Notes under the pieces: model-generated | Database searches by the model: none | What the model was told of the DNA's origin: nothing | Seen by the model: the letters and a program-made list of their open reading frames with translations, nothing else | Made by a program: the position numbers and the translations under genes | Assembly: GCA_937891325.1 (NCBI GenBank) | Contig: CALAFU010000102.1 | Span: 1 to 11,638 of the forward strand | Direction of reading: 5' to 3' | DNA length: 11,638 bases | Origin: an uncultured Candidatus Melainabacteria bacterium | GTDB lineage: Bacteria; Cyanobacteriota; Vampirovibrionia; Gastranaerophilales; Gastranaerophilaceae | In this document: piece after piece, positions 1-6,682 of the stretch | Layout of the letters: every line of letters begins with the position of its first letter | Position numbering within the stretch: the first letter of the stretch is position 1

Positions 1-8
1 ATCCTTTA

Positions 9-425
9 TTATTGAACAGGGTTCTTTTCAATTACTTTTACTTTGATTGGTAATTTTTGTGCAGCTAATTCTAAAGCGTGAACAGCTGTTGCTCTATCAA
101 AGTATTCTAGTTCGAATAGAATTCTGTTTGGTTTTACTACTGCTACCCAATATTCCAAGTTACCTTTACCTGAACCCATACGAGTTTCAGTAGGTTTTGC
201 TGTAATTGGTTTATCTGGGAAAATTTTAATCCATACGTTACCGCCACGTTTGATTTCACGAGTCATTGCACGACGTGCGGCTTCAATTTGACGGCTTGTA
301 ATCCAGCCTGGTTCTAATGCTTTTAATGCGTATGAGCCAAATTCAAAGTTAACACCTCTTGTTTCGTGTCCTTTCATTCTGCCTTTTTGCATTTTGCGGT
401 ATTTTGTTTTTTTAGGTTGTAACAT
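9..425 (-). CDS. rplP: Large ribosomal subunit protein L16 (uL16)
   Basis: L16 binds 23S rRNA near the A-site tRNA elbow and is needed for late 50S assembly. The 138-residue product has the normal family length and the family start MLQPKKTKYRK, the segment GNVWIKIFPDKP (residues 62-73), and the MGSGKG loop (residues 83-88) followed by the EYWVAVVKPNR strand. The ATG ending at 425 has a strong AGGAG at 435-439, nine bases upstream. It lies 28 bases after rpsC in the S10 operon. The stop is TAA, and minus-strand AAAGGAT at positions 1-7 looks like the Shine-Dalgarno of the next gene, expected to be rpmC (L29), outside the window. The gene is complete and identification is secure. Confidence 0.98.
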   Translation of the reverse strand: MLQPKKTKYRKMQKGRMKGHETRGVNFEFGSYALKALEPGWITSRQIEAARRAMTREIKRGGNVWIKIFPDKPITAKPTETRMGSGKGNLEYWVAVVKPNRILFELEYFDRATAVHALELAAQKLPIKVKVIEKNPVQ

Positions 426-453
426 TTTATCTTACTCCTGTAATTAATTATTC

Positions 454-1179
454 TTATTCTGCAACTTCGGCAGTTCTACGTTTACCACGTCTAGTGCCAC
501 CTTTTTCATCTTTTGATGATTTAGCTTTGATGTTTTCATCAGCTTTTTCGCCTGGCATTAAGTTACCTTTGAATACCCAAACTTTTACGCCGATTTTACC
601 CATCATTGTATCTGCTTCTGCGAAACCGTAATCTACATCAGCTCTTAATGTTTGAAGAGGAATTCTTCCTTCTTTTGCCCATTCTGAACGAGCGATTTCA
701 GCACCGCCTAAACGACCTGATACCATAACTTTGATACCTTGTGCGCCTGAACGCATTGTTCTTTGCATTGCTTGTTTCATTGCTCTTCTGAATGCTACAC
801 GTTTTTCAAGTTGTTGAGCAATTGCTTCTGATACTAATTGAGCATCTGCATTGATTCTTGCAACTTCAACTACATTCAAAATTACTTGGCGGTTAATGTA
901 TGCAGAAATTTCTTTTTTCAATTCTTCGATACCTTGACCGTTACGTCCAACTACAATACCAGGTTTTGCTGTAACTACTGTAATTGTTGTGTTTTGAGCT
1001 TTTCTAGCAATTAATATTCTTGATACACCTGCTGTGTATAATTTTTTCTTAACGAATTTTCTAATTTTAGCGTCTTCTGCTACAAATTGTCCGTATTCTT
1101 TAATTTTAGCGTACCATGAGCTTACCCAAGGTTTAATAACGCCTACTCTAAATCCGGTTGGATGTGTTTTTTGTCCCAT
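454..1179 (-). CDS. rpsC: Small ribosomal subunit protein S3 (uS3)
   Basis: S3 sits at the mRNA entry channel of the 30S subunit and contributes to helicase activity and decoding fidelity. The 241-residue product begins MGQKTHPTGFRVG, carries a type-II KH domain with its GRNG loop at residues 78-81, and has the C-domain motif SGRLGGAEIAR at residues 154-164. Residues about 210-241 form a Lys/Arg/Glu-rich extension, a variable region in this family and slightly longer than in E. coli S3. The ATG at 1177-1179 follows minus-strand TAGGAATTAGATAAT. The gap to the upstream rplV is only 12 bases, and the rplV TAG stop partly overlaps this ribosome-binding region, which suggests translational coupling. 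Confidence 0.98.
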   Translation of the reverse strand: MGQKTHPTGFRVGVIKPWVSSWYAKIKEYGQFVAEDAKIRKFVKKKLYTAGVSRILIARKAQNTTITVVTAKPGIVVGRNGQGIEELKKEISAYINRQVILNVVEVARINADAQLVSEAIAQQLEKRVAFRRAMKQAMQRTMRSGAQGIKVMVSGRLGGAEIARSEWAKEGRIPLQTLRADVDYGFAEADTMMGKIGVKVWVFKGNLMPGEKADENIKAKSSKDEKGGTRRGKRRTAEVAE

Positions 1180-1191
1180 ATTATCTAATTC

Positions 1192-1530
1192 CTATTTTAC
1201 TGTGTCGCTAACTTTTAATGTTAAATGTGATGTACGTTTCATTCTTGAGTACATACGACCTTGTGCTCTTGGTCTTGCTCTTTTGTAAGTAACGCTTTCG
1301 TCTGCAAAGATTTCTGAAATTTTTAATTGTTCAGGATTTACACCGAATTGTTCTTTAGCATTTGCCACTGCAGCTTTTAAGTTCTTTTCAACAACTCTTG
1401 CTGCAAAGTATGGCATAAAACGTAACATGTCTTGTGCGTCAATGACTTTTTTGCCACGAACTTCGTTGATTACTCTGCGAAGTTTGCGAGCTGTCATTTT
1501 AATATTTGATTGTTTTGCTTTAGCTTCCAT
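1192..1530 (-). CDS. rplV: Large ribosomal subunit protein L22 (uL22)
   Basis: L22 lines the peptide exit tunnel, and its extended beta-hairpin reaches the constriction. The 112-residue product matches the family in length, with an N-terminal helical region (MTARKLRRVINEVRGK, residues 12-27), the AVANAKEQFG helix (residues 54-63) and the basic hairpin containing RPRAQGR at residues 86-92. Hairpin changes in this family are known to confer macrolide resistance; nothing unusual is visible here. It ends in TAG, 12 bases before rpsC, and starts 40 bases after rpsS. The ATG at 1530 gives the expected N-terminus, so no alternative start is needed. Confidence 0.97.
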   Translation of the reverse strand: MEAKAKQSNIKMTARKLRRVINEVRGKKVIDAQDMLRFMPYFAARVVEKNLKAAVANAKEQFGVNPEQLKISEIFADESVTYKRARPRAQGRMYSRMKRTSHLTLKVSDTVK

Positions 1531-1570
1531 TGTTTTTATCCTTTTAAGTTAATTTTCTTACTAATTCAGC

Positions 1571-1846
1571 CTATTTTTTAGCTGTTTTATCTGCTGCGTG
1601 ACCTCTGAATAGTCTTGTTGGTGCGAATTCGCCCAATTTGTGACCAATCATTTGTTCAGTTACATATACAGGAACGTGAGTTTTTCCGTTATGTACAGCA
1701 ATTGTGTGTCCTAACATATCAGGACTAATCATTGAAGCTCTTGACCAAGTTTTTACTACTTTCTTTTCAGAATTTTCATTCATCTTAGCAATTTTCTTAG
1801 CTAATGCTTCTTCGATATATGGTCCTTTTTTTAATGAACGTGCCAT
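1571..1846 (-). CDS. rpsS: Small ribosomal subunit protein S19 (uS19)
   Basis: S19 forms part of the 30S head, pairs with S13 and contacts the A-site finger of the large subunit. The 91-residue product has the standard start MARSLKKGPY, the WSRASMISPDMLGHTIAVHNG block (residues 34-54) and the signature GHKLGEFAPTR at residues 68-78, followed by a short basic tail. Minus-strand AAGGAGAATATATTA lies immediately upstream of the ATG, giving a strong ribosome-binding site. It lies between rplB (46-base gap) and rplV (40-base gap), as in most bacterial S10 operons. No anomaly is seen. Confidence 0.98.
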   Translation of the reverse strand: MARSLKKGPYIEEALAKKIAKMNENSEKKVVKTWSRASMISPDMLGHTIAVHNGKTHVPVYVTEQMIGHKLGEFAPTRLFRGHAADKTAKK

Positions 1847-1892
1847 TAATATATTCTCCTTTTAATTGTTATCTTTTTATCTTGCACTTATG

Positions 1893-2720
1893 TTATTTTG
1901 TTCTTCTTCTTACGATTAATTTGTTAGAAGCTTTATTAGACTTACGAGTCTTATAACCAAGTGCTGGTTTGCCCCAAGGTGTTTTAGGGTGTCCGCCTGG
2001 ACCTGTTTTACCTTCACCACCACCGTGTGGGTGATCGCATGGGTTCATTGTTACACCACGTACTGTTGGTCTTACGCCCATATAACGTTTACGACCTGCT
2101 TTACCAATGTGAATGTTTTTGAATTCAGAATTGCCTAATGTACCGATTGTAGCCATACATTCTTTTCTTACCATTCTCATTTCACCTGATGGTAATTTAA
2201 CTGTTACGTAGTTGCCTTCTTTAGCCATTAATTGTGCTGAATTACCAGCTGAACGAACCATTTTAGCACCTCTGCCTGGTTCTAATTCGATATTGTGAAC
2301 GATTGTACCTAGAGGAATCAATTCTAATGGTAACGCGTTACCATTTTGAATTGGAGCTTCTGGTCCTGATACGATTACATCGCCAACATTTAAACCTTCT
2401 GGTGTTAAGATATATCTTTTTTCACCGTCAGCATAGAATACTAATGAAATTCTTACGTTTCTGTTTGGATCGTATTCTACGGATTTAACTGTTGCAGGTA
2501 CACCGAATTTTTCTCTTTTGAAGTCAATTACTCTGTAGTGTTTTTTTACACCGCCGCCTTTATGACGACATGTAATTCTACCTGTGTTGTTACGACCTGC
2601 TGTCTTTTTGATTGGTTTCAATAAAGACTTTTCAGGTGTTGAAGTAGTGATTTCTTGATAATCACTCTTTGTCATACCTCTTTGTCCCGGAGATGTCGGA
2701 TTAATTTTTCTGATAGCCAT
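1893..2720 (-). CDS. rplB: Large ribosomal subunit protein L2 (uL2)
   Basis: L2 is a core 50S protein that supports subunit association and the integrity of the peptidyl transferase centre. The 275-residue length is typical. Visible features are the N-terminal extension with PTSPGQRGMT (residues 8-17), the OB-fold RNA-binding domain around CRHKGGGVKKHYRVIDF (residues 51-67), the SH3-like domain from about residue 130, and the conserved loop NPCDHPHGGGEG (residues 226-237), whose His230 corresponds to the universally conserved functional histidine. The basic C-terminus ending IVRRRTK is also characteristic. It follows rplW after 19 bases. Confidence 0.98.
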   Translation of the reverse strand: MAIRKINPTSPGQRGMTKSDYQEITTSTPEKSLLKPIKKTAGRNNTGRITCRHKGGGVKKHYRVIDFKREKFGVPATVKSVEYDPNRNVRISLVFYADGEKRYILTPEGLNVGDVIVSGPEAPIQNGNALPLELIPLGTIVHNIELEPGRGAKMVRSAGNSAQLMAKEGNYVTVKLPSGEMRMVRKECMATIGTLGNSEFKNIHIGKAGRKRYMGVRPTVRGVTMNPCDHPHGGGEGKTGPGGHPKTPWGKPALGYKTRKSNKASNKLIVRRRTK

Positions 2721-2739
2721 TTTTATTTATCCTTTTATA

Positions 2740-3048
2740 CTATATTTCTACAAGTTCTTTAATTGGATCGCCTTCGATTGTAACGATTGCTTTTTTAGAA
2801 GAATCAGTTCTGCCGAATTTGTATCCCATTCTTTTTGCGTGAGATGGCATGTAAACTGTTCTTACTTTTTTAACTTTTCTTCCAGGAAAAGCCATTTCAA
2901 TTGCTTGAGCGATTTCTACTTTTGTTGCATCCATATTAACTTCAAAAGTGTATTGACCGTCTTGCATTGCTTTATATGATTTTTCTGTAATGATAGGTTT
3001 TTTTACGATATCATATAATTTTTCTTGGTTTGTTCTTGATGTACTCAT
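2740..3048 (-). CDS. rplW: Large ribosomal subunit protein L23 (uL23)
   Basis: L23 lies at the exit of the peptide tunnel and is the docking site for trigger factor and the signal recognition particle. The 102-residue product has the family segment IVKKPIITEKSYK (residues 14-26), followed by the YTFEVNMDATKVEIAQAIE block and the VRTVYMPSHAKRMGYKFGR hairpin. The short N-terminal addition (MSTSRTNQEKLYD) precedes the first conserved strand and is of the variable type. The gene is in its normal place, 30 bases after rplD and 19 bases before rplB. The ATG at 3048 follows a purine-rich AAAAGGAAAAT tract. Confidence 0.97.
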   Translation of the reverse strand: MSTSRTNQEKLYDIVKKPIITEKSYKAMQDGQYTFEVNMDATKVEIAQAIEMAFPGRKVKKVRTVYMPSHAKRMGYKFGRTDSSKKAIVTIEGDPIKELVEI

Positions 3049-3078
3049 TTTTATTTTCCTTTTCTTTTCGGATTTTTA

Positions 3079-3723
3079 TTAGCTTAATTTTTCTGTAATT
3101 TCGTTTACTGCAGCTTCTGTAATAACTACTGAATCAGCTTCTAGTAAGTCTTTTACATTTAAGTTTGTTGGTAATAATAGTTTTACGCTTGGAATGTTTC
3201 TTGAAGCTAATGCTAAGTTTTTGTTTTCATCAGCTCTGTAATCAGCGATAACTAAGATTTTACCTGCAACTTTTAATGAGTCCAATACTGACATCATTAA
3301 TTTTGTTTTTGGTTCTGCGATACCTGAGAAATCTTTAACAACTACTAATTGTTCGTTTCTTGCTGATAAAGCAGATTTTAATGCAAGTTGTCTTGCTTTT
3401 TGAGGCATAGAGAAAGAATAATCTCTTGGTTTTGGTCCGAATGAAACACCACCGCCAGCGAACAATGGAGATCTTAATGAACCTGCTCTTGCTCTACCTG
3501 TACCTTTTTGTTTCCAAGGTTTACGGCCACCGCCTCTAACTTCAGCTCTTGTTTTTGTACAAGCTGAACCTTGTCTTGCGTTATTTAATTGACGTCTTAA
3601 TGCTAAGTGCATTACGTGTAAATTTGGTTCTACACCAAAAACGCTTTCGTTTAATGAAATTGCACCAAGTGATTCACCTGTTGTGCTTAATATTTCTTTT
3701 TCTTGTGTTTTTGCTTTTGCCAT
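3079..3723 (-). CDS. rplD: Large ribosomal subunit protein L4 (uL4)
   Basis: L4 has a globular surface domain and a long loop that reaches the exit-tunnel constriction. The 214-residue product shows the loop as a Gly/Arg/Lys-rich stretch at residues about 63-92 (RGGGRKPWKQKGTGRARAG and following), then FGPKPRDYSFSMPQKARQLALKS-type sequence. In E. coli and many other bacteria L4 is the autogenous repressor of the S10 operon, acting on the leader of the first gene. That makes it the first candidate ligand for the structured leaders seen here upstream of rpsJ and rplC, although no binding can be shown from sequence alone. The gaps are 47 bases to rplC and 30 bases to rplW. Confidence 0.97.
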   Translation of the reverse strand: MAKAKTQEKEILSTTGESLGAISLNESVFGVEPNLHVMHLALRRQLNNARQGSACTKTRAEVRGGGRKPWKQKGTGRARAGSLRSPLFAGGGVSFGPKPRDYSFSMPQKARQLALKSALSARNEQLVVVKDFSGIAEPKTKLMMSVLDSLKVAGKILVIADYRADENKNLALASRNIPSVKLLLPTNLNVKDLLEADSVVITEAAVNEITEKLS

Positions 3724-3770
3724 TTTTATAAGTCCTTATCTTGTATTATTCTTGTTTGTCAGAGTGTAAA

Positions 3771-4409
3771 TTATACATTCCATTTTGTTCTTGAAGGAAC
3801 GATTGTTACTAATTTGCCTTCTGAACCAGGTACTGAACCTTTAATTAAGATTAAGCTGTTTTCTGAATCAACTTTTACTAATTTTAATTTAGTAATTGTA
3901 ACTCTTTCGTTACCCATGTTGCCAGCCATTCTTTTACCTTTAATTACTCTTGATGGAGTTGTACCTGCACCGATTGAACCAGGTTCTCTGTGGTTTTTAG
4001 AACCGTGAGCCATTGGTCCTCTTGAGAAGTTGTGTCTTTTTACTGTACCTTGGAATCCTTTACCAATTGATGTACCTGTTACATCAACTTTTTGAACATC
4101 GCTTAATACAGATAATTCGATTTGTTGACCTACTGTGTAATCTTGTGGATTGTCAACTCTGAATTCTTGTAAGTGACGGAAGTTTTCTAATTTGTTTTTT
4201 GCAAAGTGACCAATTTGAGCTTTTGTCAAATGTTTTTCTTTTGCTGCTACTGTACCTACTTGAATTGCATTATAACCGTCTGTTTCAACAGTTTTAACTT
4301 GTGTAACCACGATTGGGTCTACTTTTATTACGGTAACCGGAACTGCCAAACCTTCTTCGTTGAAAATTTGAGTCATTCCAACTTTCTTACCTATCACACC
4401 AAGTGTCAT
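3771..4409 (-). CDS. rplC: Large ribosomal subunit protein L3 (uL3)
   Basis: L3 is an early-assembly 50S protein whose extension reaches the peptidyl transferase centre. The 212-residue product opens with the bacterial signature GVIGKKVGMTQIF (residues 4-16) and contains the extended-loop motif KGFQGTVKRHNFSRGP (residues 117-132) followed by the MAHGSKNHREPGSIG block (residues 133-147). The ATG at 4407-4409 is preceded by AAAGGAAAAATTT on the minus strand, a normal ribosome-binding site. The gap to the upstream rpsJ is 159 bases, far longer than any other gap in this operon, and it is rich in potential stem-loops (separate entry). Confidence 0.98.
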   Translation of the reverse strand: MTLGVIGKKVGMTQIFNEEGLAVPVTVIKVDPIVVTQVKTVETDGYNAIQVGTVAAKEKHLTKAQIGHFAKNKLENFRHLQEFRVDNPQDYTVGQQIELSVLSDVQKVDVTGTSIGKGFQGTVKRHNFSRGPMAHGSKNHREPGSIGAGTTPSRVIKGKRMAGNMGNERVTITKLKLVKVDSENSLILIKGSVPGSEGKLVTIVPSRTKWNV

Positions 4410-4568
4410 AAATTTTTCCTTTCTTTTTTGGAGCGTAAAAGTGTTAACTTTTAGTCCGTCTGCTTGCGAGCGCTACGTTGCTTTTGTGCCTCTTACCTTT
4501 TACCCTTTTAGAGTCGTAGATCGCATTATATTGCATAATGCTTATTTAATTTTTGACAGGGAACGAAA
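4410..4568 (-). promoter_or_regulatory. Structured S10-L3 intergenic region, candidate L3 leader
   Basis: This 159-base gap inside an otherwise compact operon holds several inverted repeats. Read on the minus strand: a perfect 7-bp stem GCATTAT/ATAATGC with a 5-nt loop (4523-4541); a long-range CTACG/CGTAG pair (4515-4519 with 4473-4477) enclosing CTCT/AGAG (4510-4513 with 4490-4493); and a 7-bp stem TAAAAGT/ACTTTTA with a 4-nt loop (4436-4453) just before the Shine-Dalgarno of rplC. A TATAAT lies at 4525-4530 but has no convincing -35 box at 17 bp, so an internal promoter is only possible. There is no U-tract typical of a terminator. A cis-regulatory RNA controlling rplC and the downstream genes is inferred, and its identity is unknown. 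Confidence 0.5.
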
Positions 4569-4880
4569 TTATAGTTTAACTTCGATATCTACACCTGCTG
4601 GTAAATCTAATCTACTCAACTCTTCAGTTGTTTGTTGAGTTGCTTCGTAAATATCGATAATGCGTTTGTGTGTTCTCATTTCGAAGTGTTCACGAGATTT
4701 TTTATCTACGTGTGGTGAACGCAATACACAATAAATACGTCTCTTTGTAGGTAAAGGAATTGGTCCTGCAACTTTTGCGTCTGTTCTTTTTGCTGTTTCT
4801 ACGATTTTGTCAGCTGATACGTCAATTAATTTGTGATCGTATGCTTTTAAACAAACTCTAATTCTTTGTCCTGTTGCCAT
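4569..4880 (-). CDS. rpsJ: Small ribosomal subunit protein S10 / NusE (uS10)
   Basis: S10 is a 30S head protein and, as NusE, a partner of NusB and NusG in antitermination. The 103-residue product matches the family throughout: QRIRVCLKAYDH near the N-terminus, GPIPLPTKRRIY at residues 39-50 and KSREHFEMRTHKR at residues 61-73. It is the first gene of the operon and has its own promoter and structured leader. In photosynthetic cyanobacteria rpsJ usually sits at the end of the str cluster behind tuf; here it directly precedes rplC, as in most other bacteria. The ATG at 4878-4880 has AAAGG at 4891-4895, ten bases upstream. Confidence 0.98.
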   Translation of the reverse strand: MATGQRIRVCLKAYDHKLIDVSADKIVETAKRTDAKVAGPIPLPTKRRIYCVLRSPHVDKKSREHFEMRTHKRIIDIYEATQQTTEELSRLDLPAGVDIEVKL

Positions 4881-4972
4881 TTTTCTTTTTCCTTTATACT
4901 TCTGTAACCCTTCTGGTTACTCTATTTCTACTTACACAACCTCATGACTCTAAGCCACTCGGCTAAGTGTGT
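4881..4972 (-). promoter_or_regulatory. Structured 5' leader of the S10 operon
   Basis: The ~92-nt leader between the predicted transcription start and rpsJ can form three local stems on the minus strand. An outer pair TTACACA/TGTGTAA (4968-4974 with 4932-4938) encloses a short AGCC-GAGT-GGCT hairpin (4953-4964), and a separate hairpin GTAACC-AGAAG-GGTTAC (4904-4920) has a perfect 6-bp stem and stands just upstream of the AAAGG ribosome-binding site. Leaders of S10 operons are often autogenously regulated by L4; whether this one is cannot be told from a single sequence. The stems are seen directly, while the regulatory role is inferred. Confidence 0.55.
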
Positions 4973-4978
4973 AAAAAA

Positions 4979-5007
4979 ATCATATAGCAAACAAATTTTA
5001 CTGTCAA
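4979..5007 (-). promoter_or_regulatory. Sigma-70-type promoter of the S10 operon
   Basis: On the minus strand TTGACA (5002-5007) is a perfect -35 box. It is followed by a 17-bp spacer and TATGAT (4979-4984), one base from the -10 consensus. Transcription would start near 4972. It lies between the terminator at 5056-5087 and the structured leader of rpsJ, the expected place for a strong ribosomal-protein promoter. Confidence 0.85.
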
Positions 5008-5055
5008 CACGGTTATTTTTAGTTTGTATAGATTTCTTAATAATTTTGTTACAAT

Positions 5056-5087
5056 AAAAAATCCGAGAAAATTCTCGGATTTTTTTC
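5056..5087 (-). terminator. Rho-independent terminator of the DUF6485/secreted-protein unit
   Basis: An inverted repeat with arms ATCCGAGAA and TTCTCGGAT (5061-5080) is flanked by A-runs on one side and T-runs on the other. On the minus strand the stem is followed by TTTTTT. It begins right after the stop codon of the secreted-protein gene (5088-5090), so it ends that transcript before the S10 promoter. The A/T symmetry means it could also act on the plus strand, but no plus-strand gene points into it. Confidence 0.9.
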
Positions 5088-5771
5088 TTAAAATTTTAGC
5101 CCATTTTTAACATGAATTTTATACATTGGAAATTCGTCTACATCGTCCATAAAGTGCGCAAAATCGATGTCTTCACGGTGTTTTGCAAAGAACAGATTTC
5201 TTATCACATTACTTTTGTTTGCAGTTTCTAATGTATAACGATAAAAATATTTGTCTGTATCATTCAAAAGCAAATATCTTTGTTTTTTGAAAGGTCTTTT
5301 TCTAACTGTAAGTTCATGATTGTCATTAAATTGCGATATATAAATTATTTTTGGGTGCTTAAAAATTTCCTTGATGAAATTTTCTTCTAGAGGAACTTCA
5401 ATAAACTGTTTGTTTCTGTGGTTATAAACAATTTCATAGAATTTCACATCAAAAATATGATAAGTTATCAAGTGACCTTTGTATAAAAATTCATAATTTG
5501 AACCTGCTGGAGTATAAACGTCATACATTGGTGAAACGTATTCTGAATAACTTCCTGAGCCTTCTGAAACTCTGCGAGTAACCTCTAAAATACATTTCTT
5601 CTTTTGGTCTGGACGTTGATAATACCATTTATCAGAACAAAAGGAATAATAAATCATTTGCCCATCAGAAACACCTGAATAAACCTCATCAATAACTTTT
5701 GCACTTACAGGAACAAAAGCAAACAAGGTTAAAACCGTAAATAGAGCTAAAATATTTTTTAAATTAAGCAT
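5088..5771 (-). CDS. Secreted protein of unknown function
   Basis: I do not recognise this family. The 227-residue product starts with a clear Sec signal peptide: LNLK, a hydrophobic core LALFTVLTLFAFV and a likely cleavage site after PVSA (residues 21-24). The mature part (about 203 residues) is rich in Tyr, Phe, His and Lys and has only two cysteines (C45 and C60 by count from the start). I see no membrane segment after the signal, no lipobox and no repeats. The start overlaps the stop of the upstream DUF6485-type gene by 8 bases, in ATGCTTAA, implying coupled translation, and an intrinsic terminator follows the stop. It is likely periplasmic or exported. A lineage-specific gene is my best guess. 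Confidence 0.75.
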   Translation of the reverse strand: MLNLKNILALFTVLTLFAFVPVSAKVIDEVYSGVSDGQMIYYSFCSDKWYYQRPDQKKKCILEVTRRVSEGSGSYSEYVSPMYDVYTPAGSNYEFLYKGHLITYHIFDVKFYEIVYNHRNKQFIEVPLEENFIKEIFKHPKIIYISQFNDNHELTVRKRPFKKQRYLLLNDTDKYFYRYTLETANKSNVIRNLFFAKHREDIDFAHFMDDVDEFPMYKIHVKNGLKF

Positions 5772-5964
5772 GTTTTGACATTACCTTTATAAAGTTTGAA
5801 ATTGAACGGTCATAAGTTGCTTCGCCGGCTGCTGTAAAGAAGCATCCTGGAATTTCGCCGTTTTCTCTGTGGTGTCTTACGCAATCACAACAAACTCCAC
5901 GATTTTTGCAAGTTGTGCTTGTACAAGTACATTCTAATTTGTTTTCTTCTTTTTTACATTCCAT
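5764..5964 (-). CDS. Small cysteine-rich DUF6485-type protein
   Basis: This 66-residue protein has eight cysteines (residues 3, 12, 14, 19, 25, 26, 28, 41) in the pattern CxC-x4-C-x5-CCxC, then HHRENGEIPGCFF (residues 31-43) and a C-terminal YDRSISNFIK (residues 51-60). This layout matches my recollection of the DUF6485 family, small proteins of anaerobes with no known function. The cysteines suggest metal or Fe-S binding, which is inference. The ATG at 5964 has an ideal AAGGAG seven bases upstream and a promoter at 5992-6021. It overlaps the following secreted-protein gene by 8 bases. Confidence 0.85.
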   Translation of the reverse strand: MECKKEENKLECTCTSTTCKNRGVCCDCVRHHRENGEIPGCFFTAAGEATYDRSISNFIKVMSKHA

Positions 5965-5991
5965 AACTAAACTCCTTTTTTAATATTAAAC

Positions 5992-6021
5992 ATTATAACA
6001 AAAGGAATTTTATTTTGGCAA
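5992..6021 (-). promoter_or_regulatory. Promoter of the DUF6485/secreted-protein unit
   Basis: On the minus strand TTGCCA (6016-6021), an 18-bp spacer and a perfect TATAAT (5992-5997) sit 27 bases upstream of the start codon at 5964. The implied 5' UTR is short and contains AAGGAG. Together with the terminator at 5056-5087 this marks the two genes as an independent transcription unit. Confidence 0.7.
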
Positions 6022-6035
6022 TATGATATTAAAAA

Positions 6036-6092
6036 GAGATTCTGAAACCGTCTTGGTTTATTCGAGGCATCGGCAGAGTGGGATAACATAAG
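6036..6092. other. GC-rich island in AT-rich intergenic DNA
   Basis: Within the 165-base gap 5965-6129, this stretch is clearly richer in G+C than its surroundings; 6061-6082 holds 14 G/C in 22 bases. It includes a small inverted repeat AAACC-GTCTT-GGTTT (6045-6059). No gene of meaningful length is found here: the longest open stretch is about 18 codons and lacks a start. On the minus strand the hairpin is followed, nine bases later, by a run of five T, so it might act as a weak terminator for the queH unit. A dispersed intergenic repeat is another possibility. What it does is not known. Confidence 0.4.
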
Positions 6093-6129
6093 GTTTAGTA
6101 TTTAATTTTTGATGCTAAGTCATTCAATT

Positions 6130-6678
6130 TTAAGTATTTGTTCTTATGCTAAATTTACAACCGCAGTAATTTTGACGATACAAATTCAATTCGCGAGAAA
6201 TTTTATTCGTTTTTAAAAATCCGTCTTTTTTCTTGAAATCTACTGCCAAATAGTTTAAGTCATACTTTTTCGCAATTTTTTCGCCAATTTCAGAAAGTAA
6301 TGCAAAATTTTTATGTGGGCTTATTACAATTGAAGTTGTAAAAGTATCAATTCCGAGTTCTTTCGCTTTTTTTGCTGTATCTTCTAGTCGAAGTTCAAAG
6401 CAGACCTCGCAACGTTTGCCTCTTTCAGGTTCGTTTTCAAGCCCTTTTACTGCATCAAAATAGAATTGTTGGTCATAATCTCCGACAATCAATTCGCATT
6501 GGTGATGTTCGCAAAGAATTTTCTCCATTTCCAAGCGTTTTTGATACTCAGCTTCTGGATAAATATTCGGGTTAAAGAAATACACCACAGGCTCATACCC
6601 CAATTCTATCAAGTTCAAAATCGGGTATGCAGAACAAATTCCACAACACGCATGCAGTAATATTTTTTTAGCAGTCAT
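6130..6678 (-). CDS. queH: Epoxyqueuosine reductase QueH
   Basis: QueH (formerly DUF208) catalyses the last step of queuosine synthesis, reducing epoxyqueuosine to queuosine at the wobble base of GUN-anticodon tRNAs; it is the non-homologous replacement of QueG. With the ATG at 6676-6678 the protein has 182 residues and shows the family pattern: LLHACCGICS (residues 7-16, Cys11, 12 and 15), RCEVCFELRL (residues 89-98, Cys90 and 93) and YRQNYCGCKFS (residues 168-178, Cys172 and 174). These cysteines include the ligands of the family's iron-sulfur centre. An upstream in-frame TTG at 6702 would overlap the preceding gene, but the first conserved residues follow the ATG, so I prefer the ATG. It lies four bases after the VKOR-DsbA gene. 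Confidence 0.95.
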   Translation of the reverse strand: MTAKKILLHACCGICSAYPILNLIELGYEPVVYFFNPNIYPEAEYQKRLEMEKILCEHHQCELIVGDYDQQFYFDAVKGLENEPERGKRCEVCFELRLEDTAKKAKELGIDTFTTSIVISPHKNFALLSEIGEKIAKKYDLNYLAVDFKKKDGFLKTNKISRELNLYRQNYCGCKFSIRTNT

Positions 6679-6682
6679 AAGA

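Noticed and set aside
3703..4008. Plus-strand open frame opposite rplC and the rplC-rplD gap
   Set aside because: It lies opposite a conserved ribosomal gene, has no ribosome-binding site and encodes a low-complexity product; it is a shadow of rplC.
4525..4553. TATAAT in the S10-L3 gap as a firm internal promoter
   Set aside because: The position of a -35 box at 17 bp reads AAAATT, with no extended -10, and the TATAAT is part of a palindrome. Kept only as a possibility within the leader entry.
4945..4974. tRNA-Leu/Ser-like D-arm sequence (GCCGAGTGGC) on the minus strand upstream of rpsJ
   Set aside because: No acceptor stem, anticodon arm or T-arm can be found around it. It fits better as part of the leader stem-loop.
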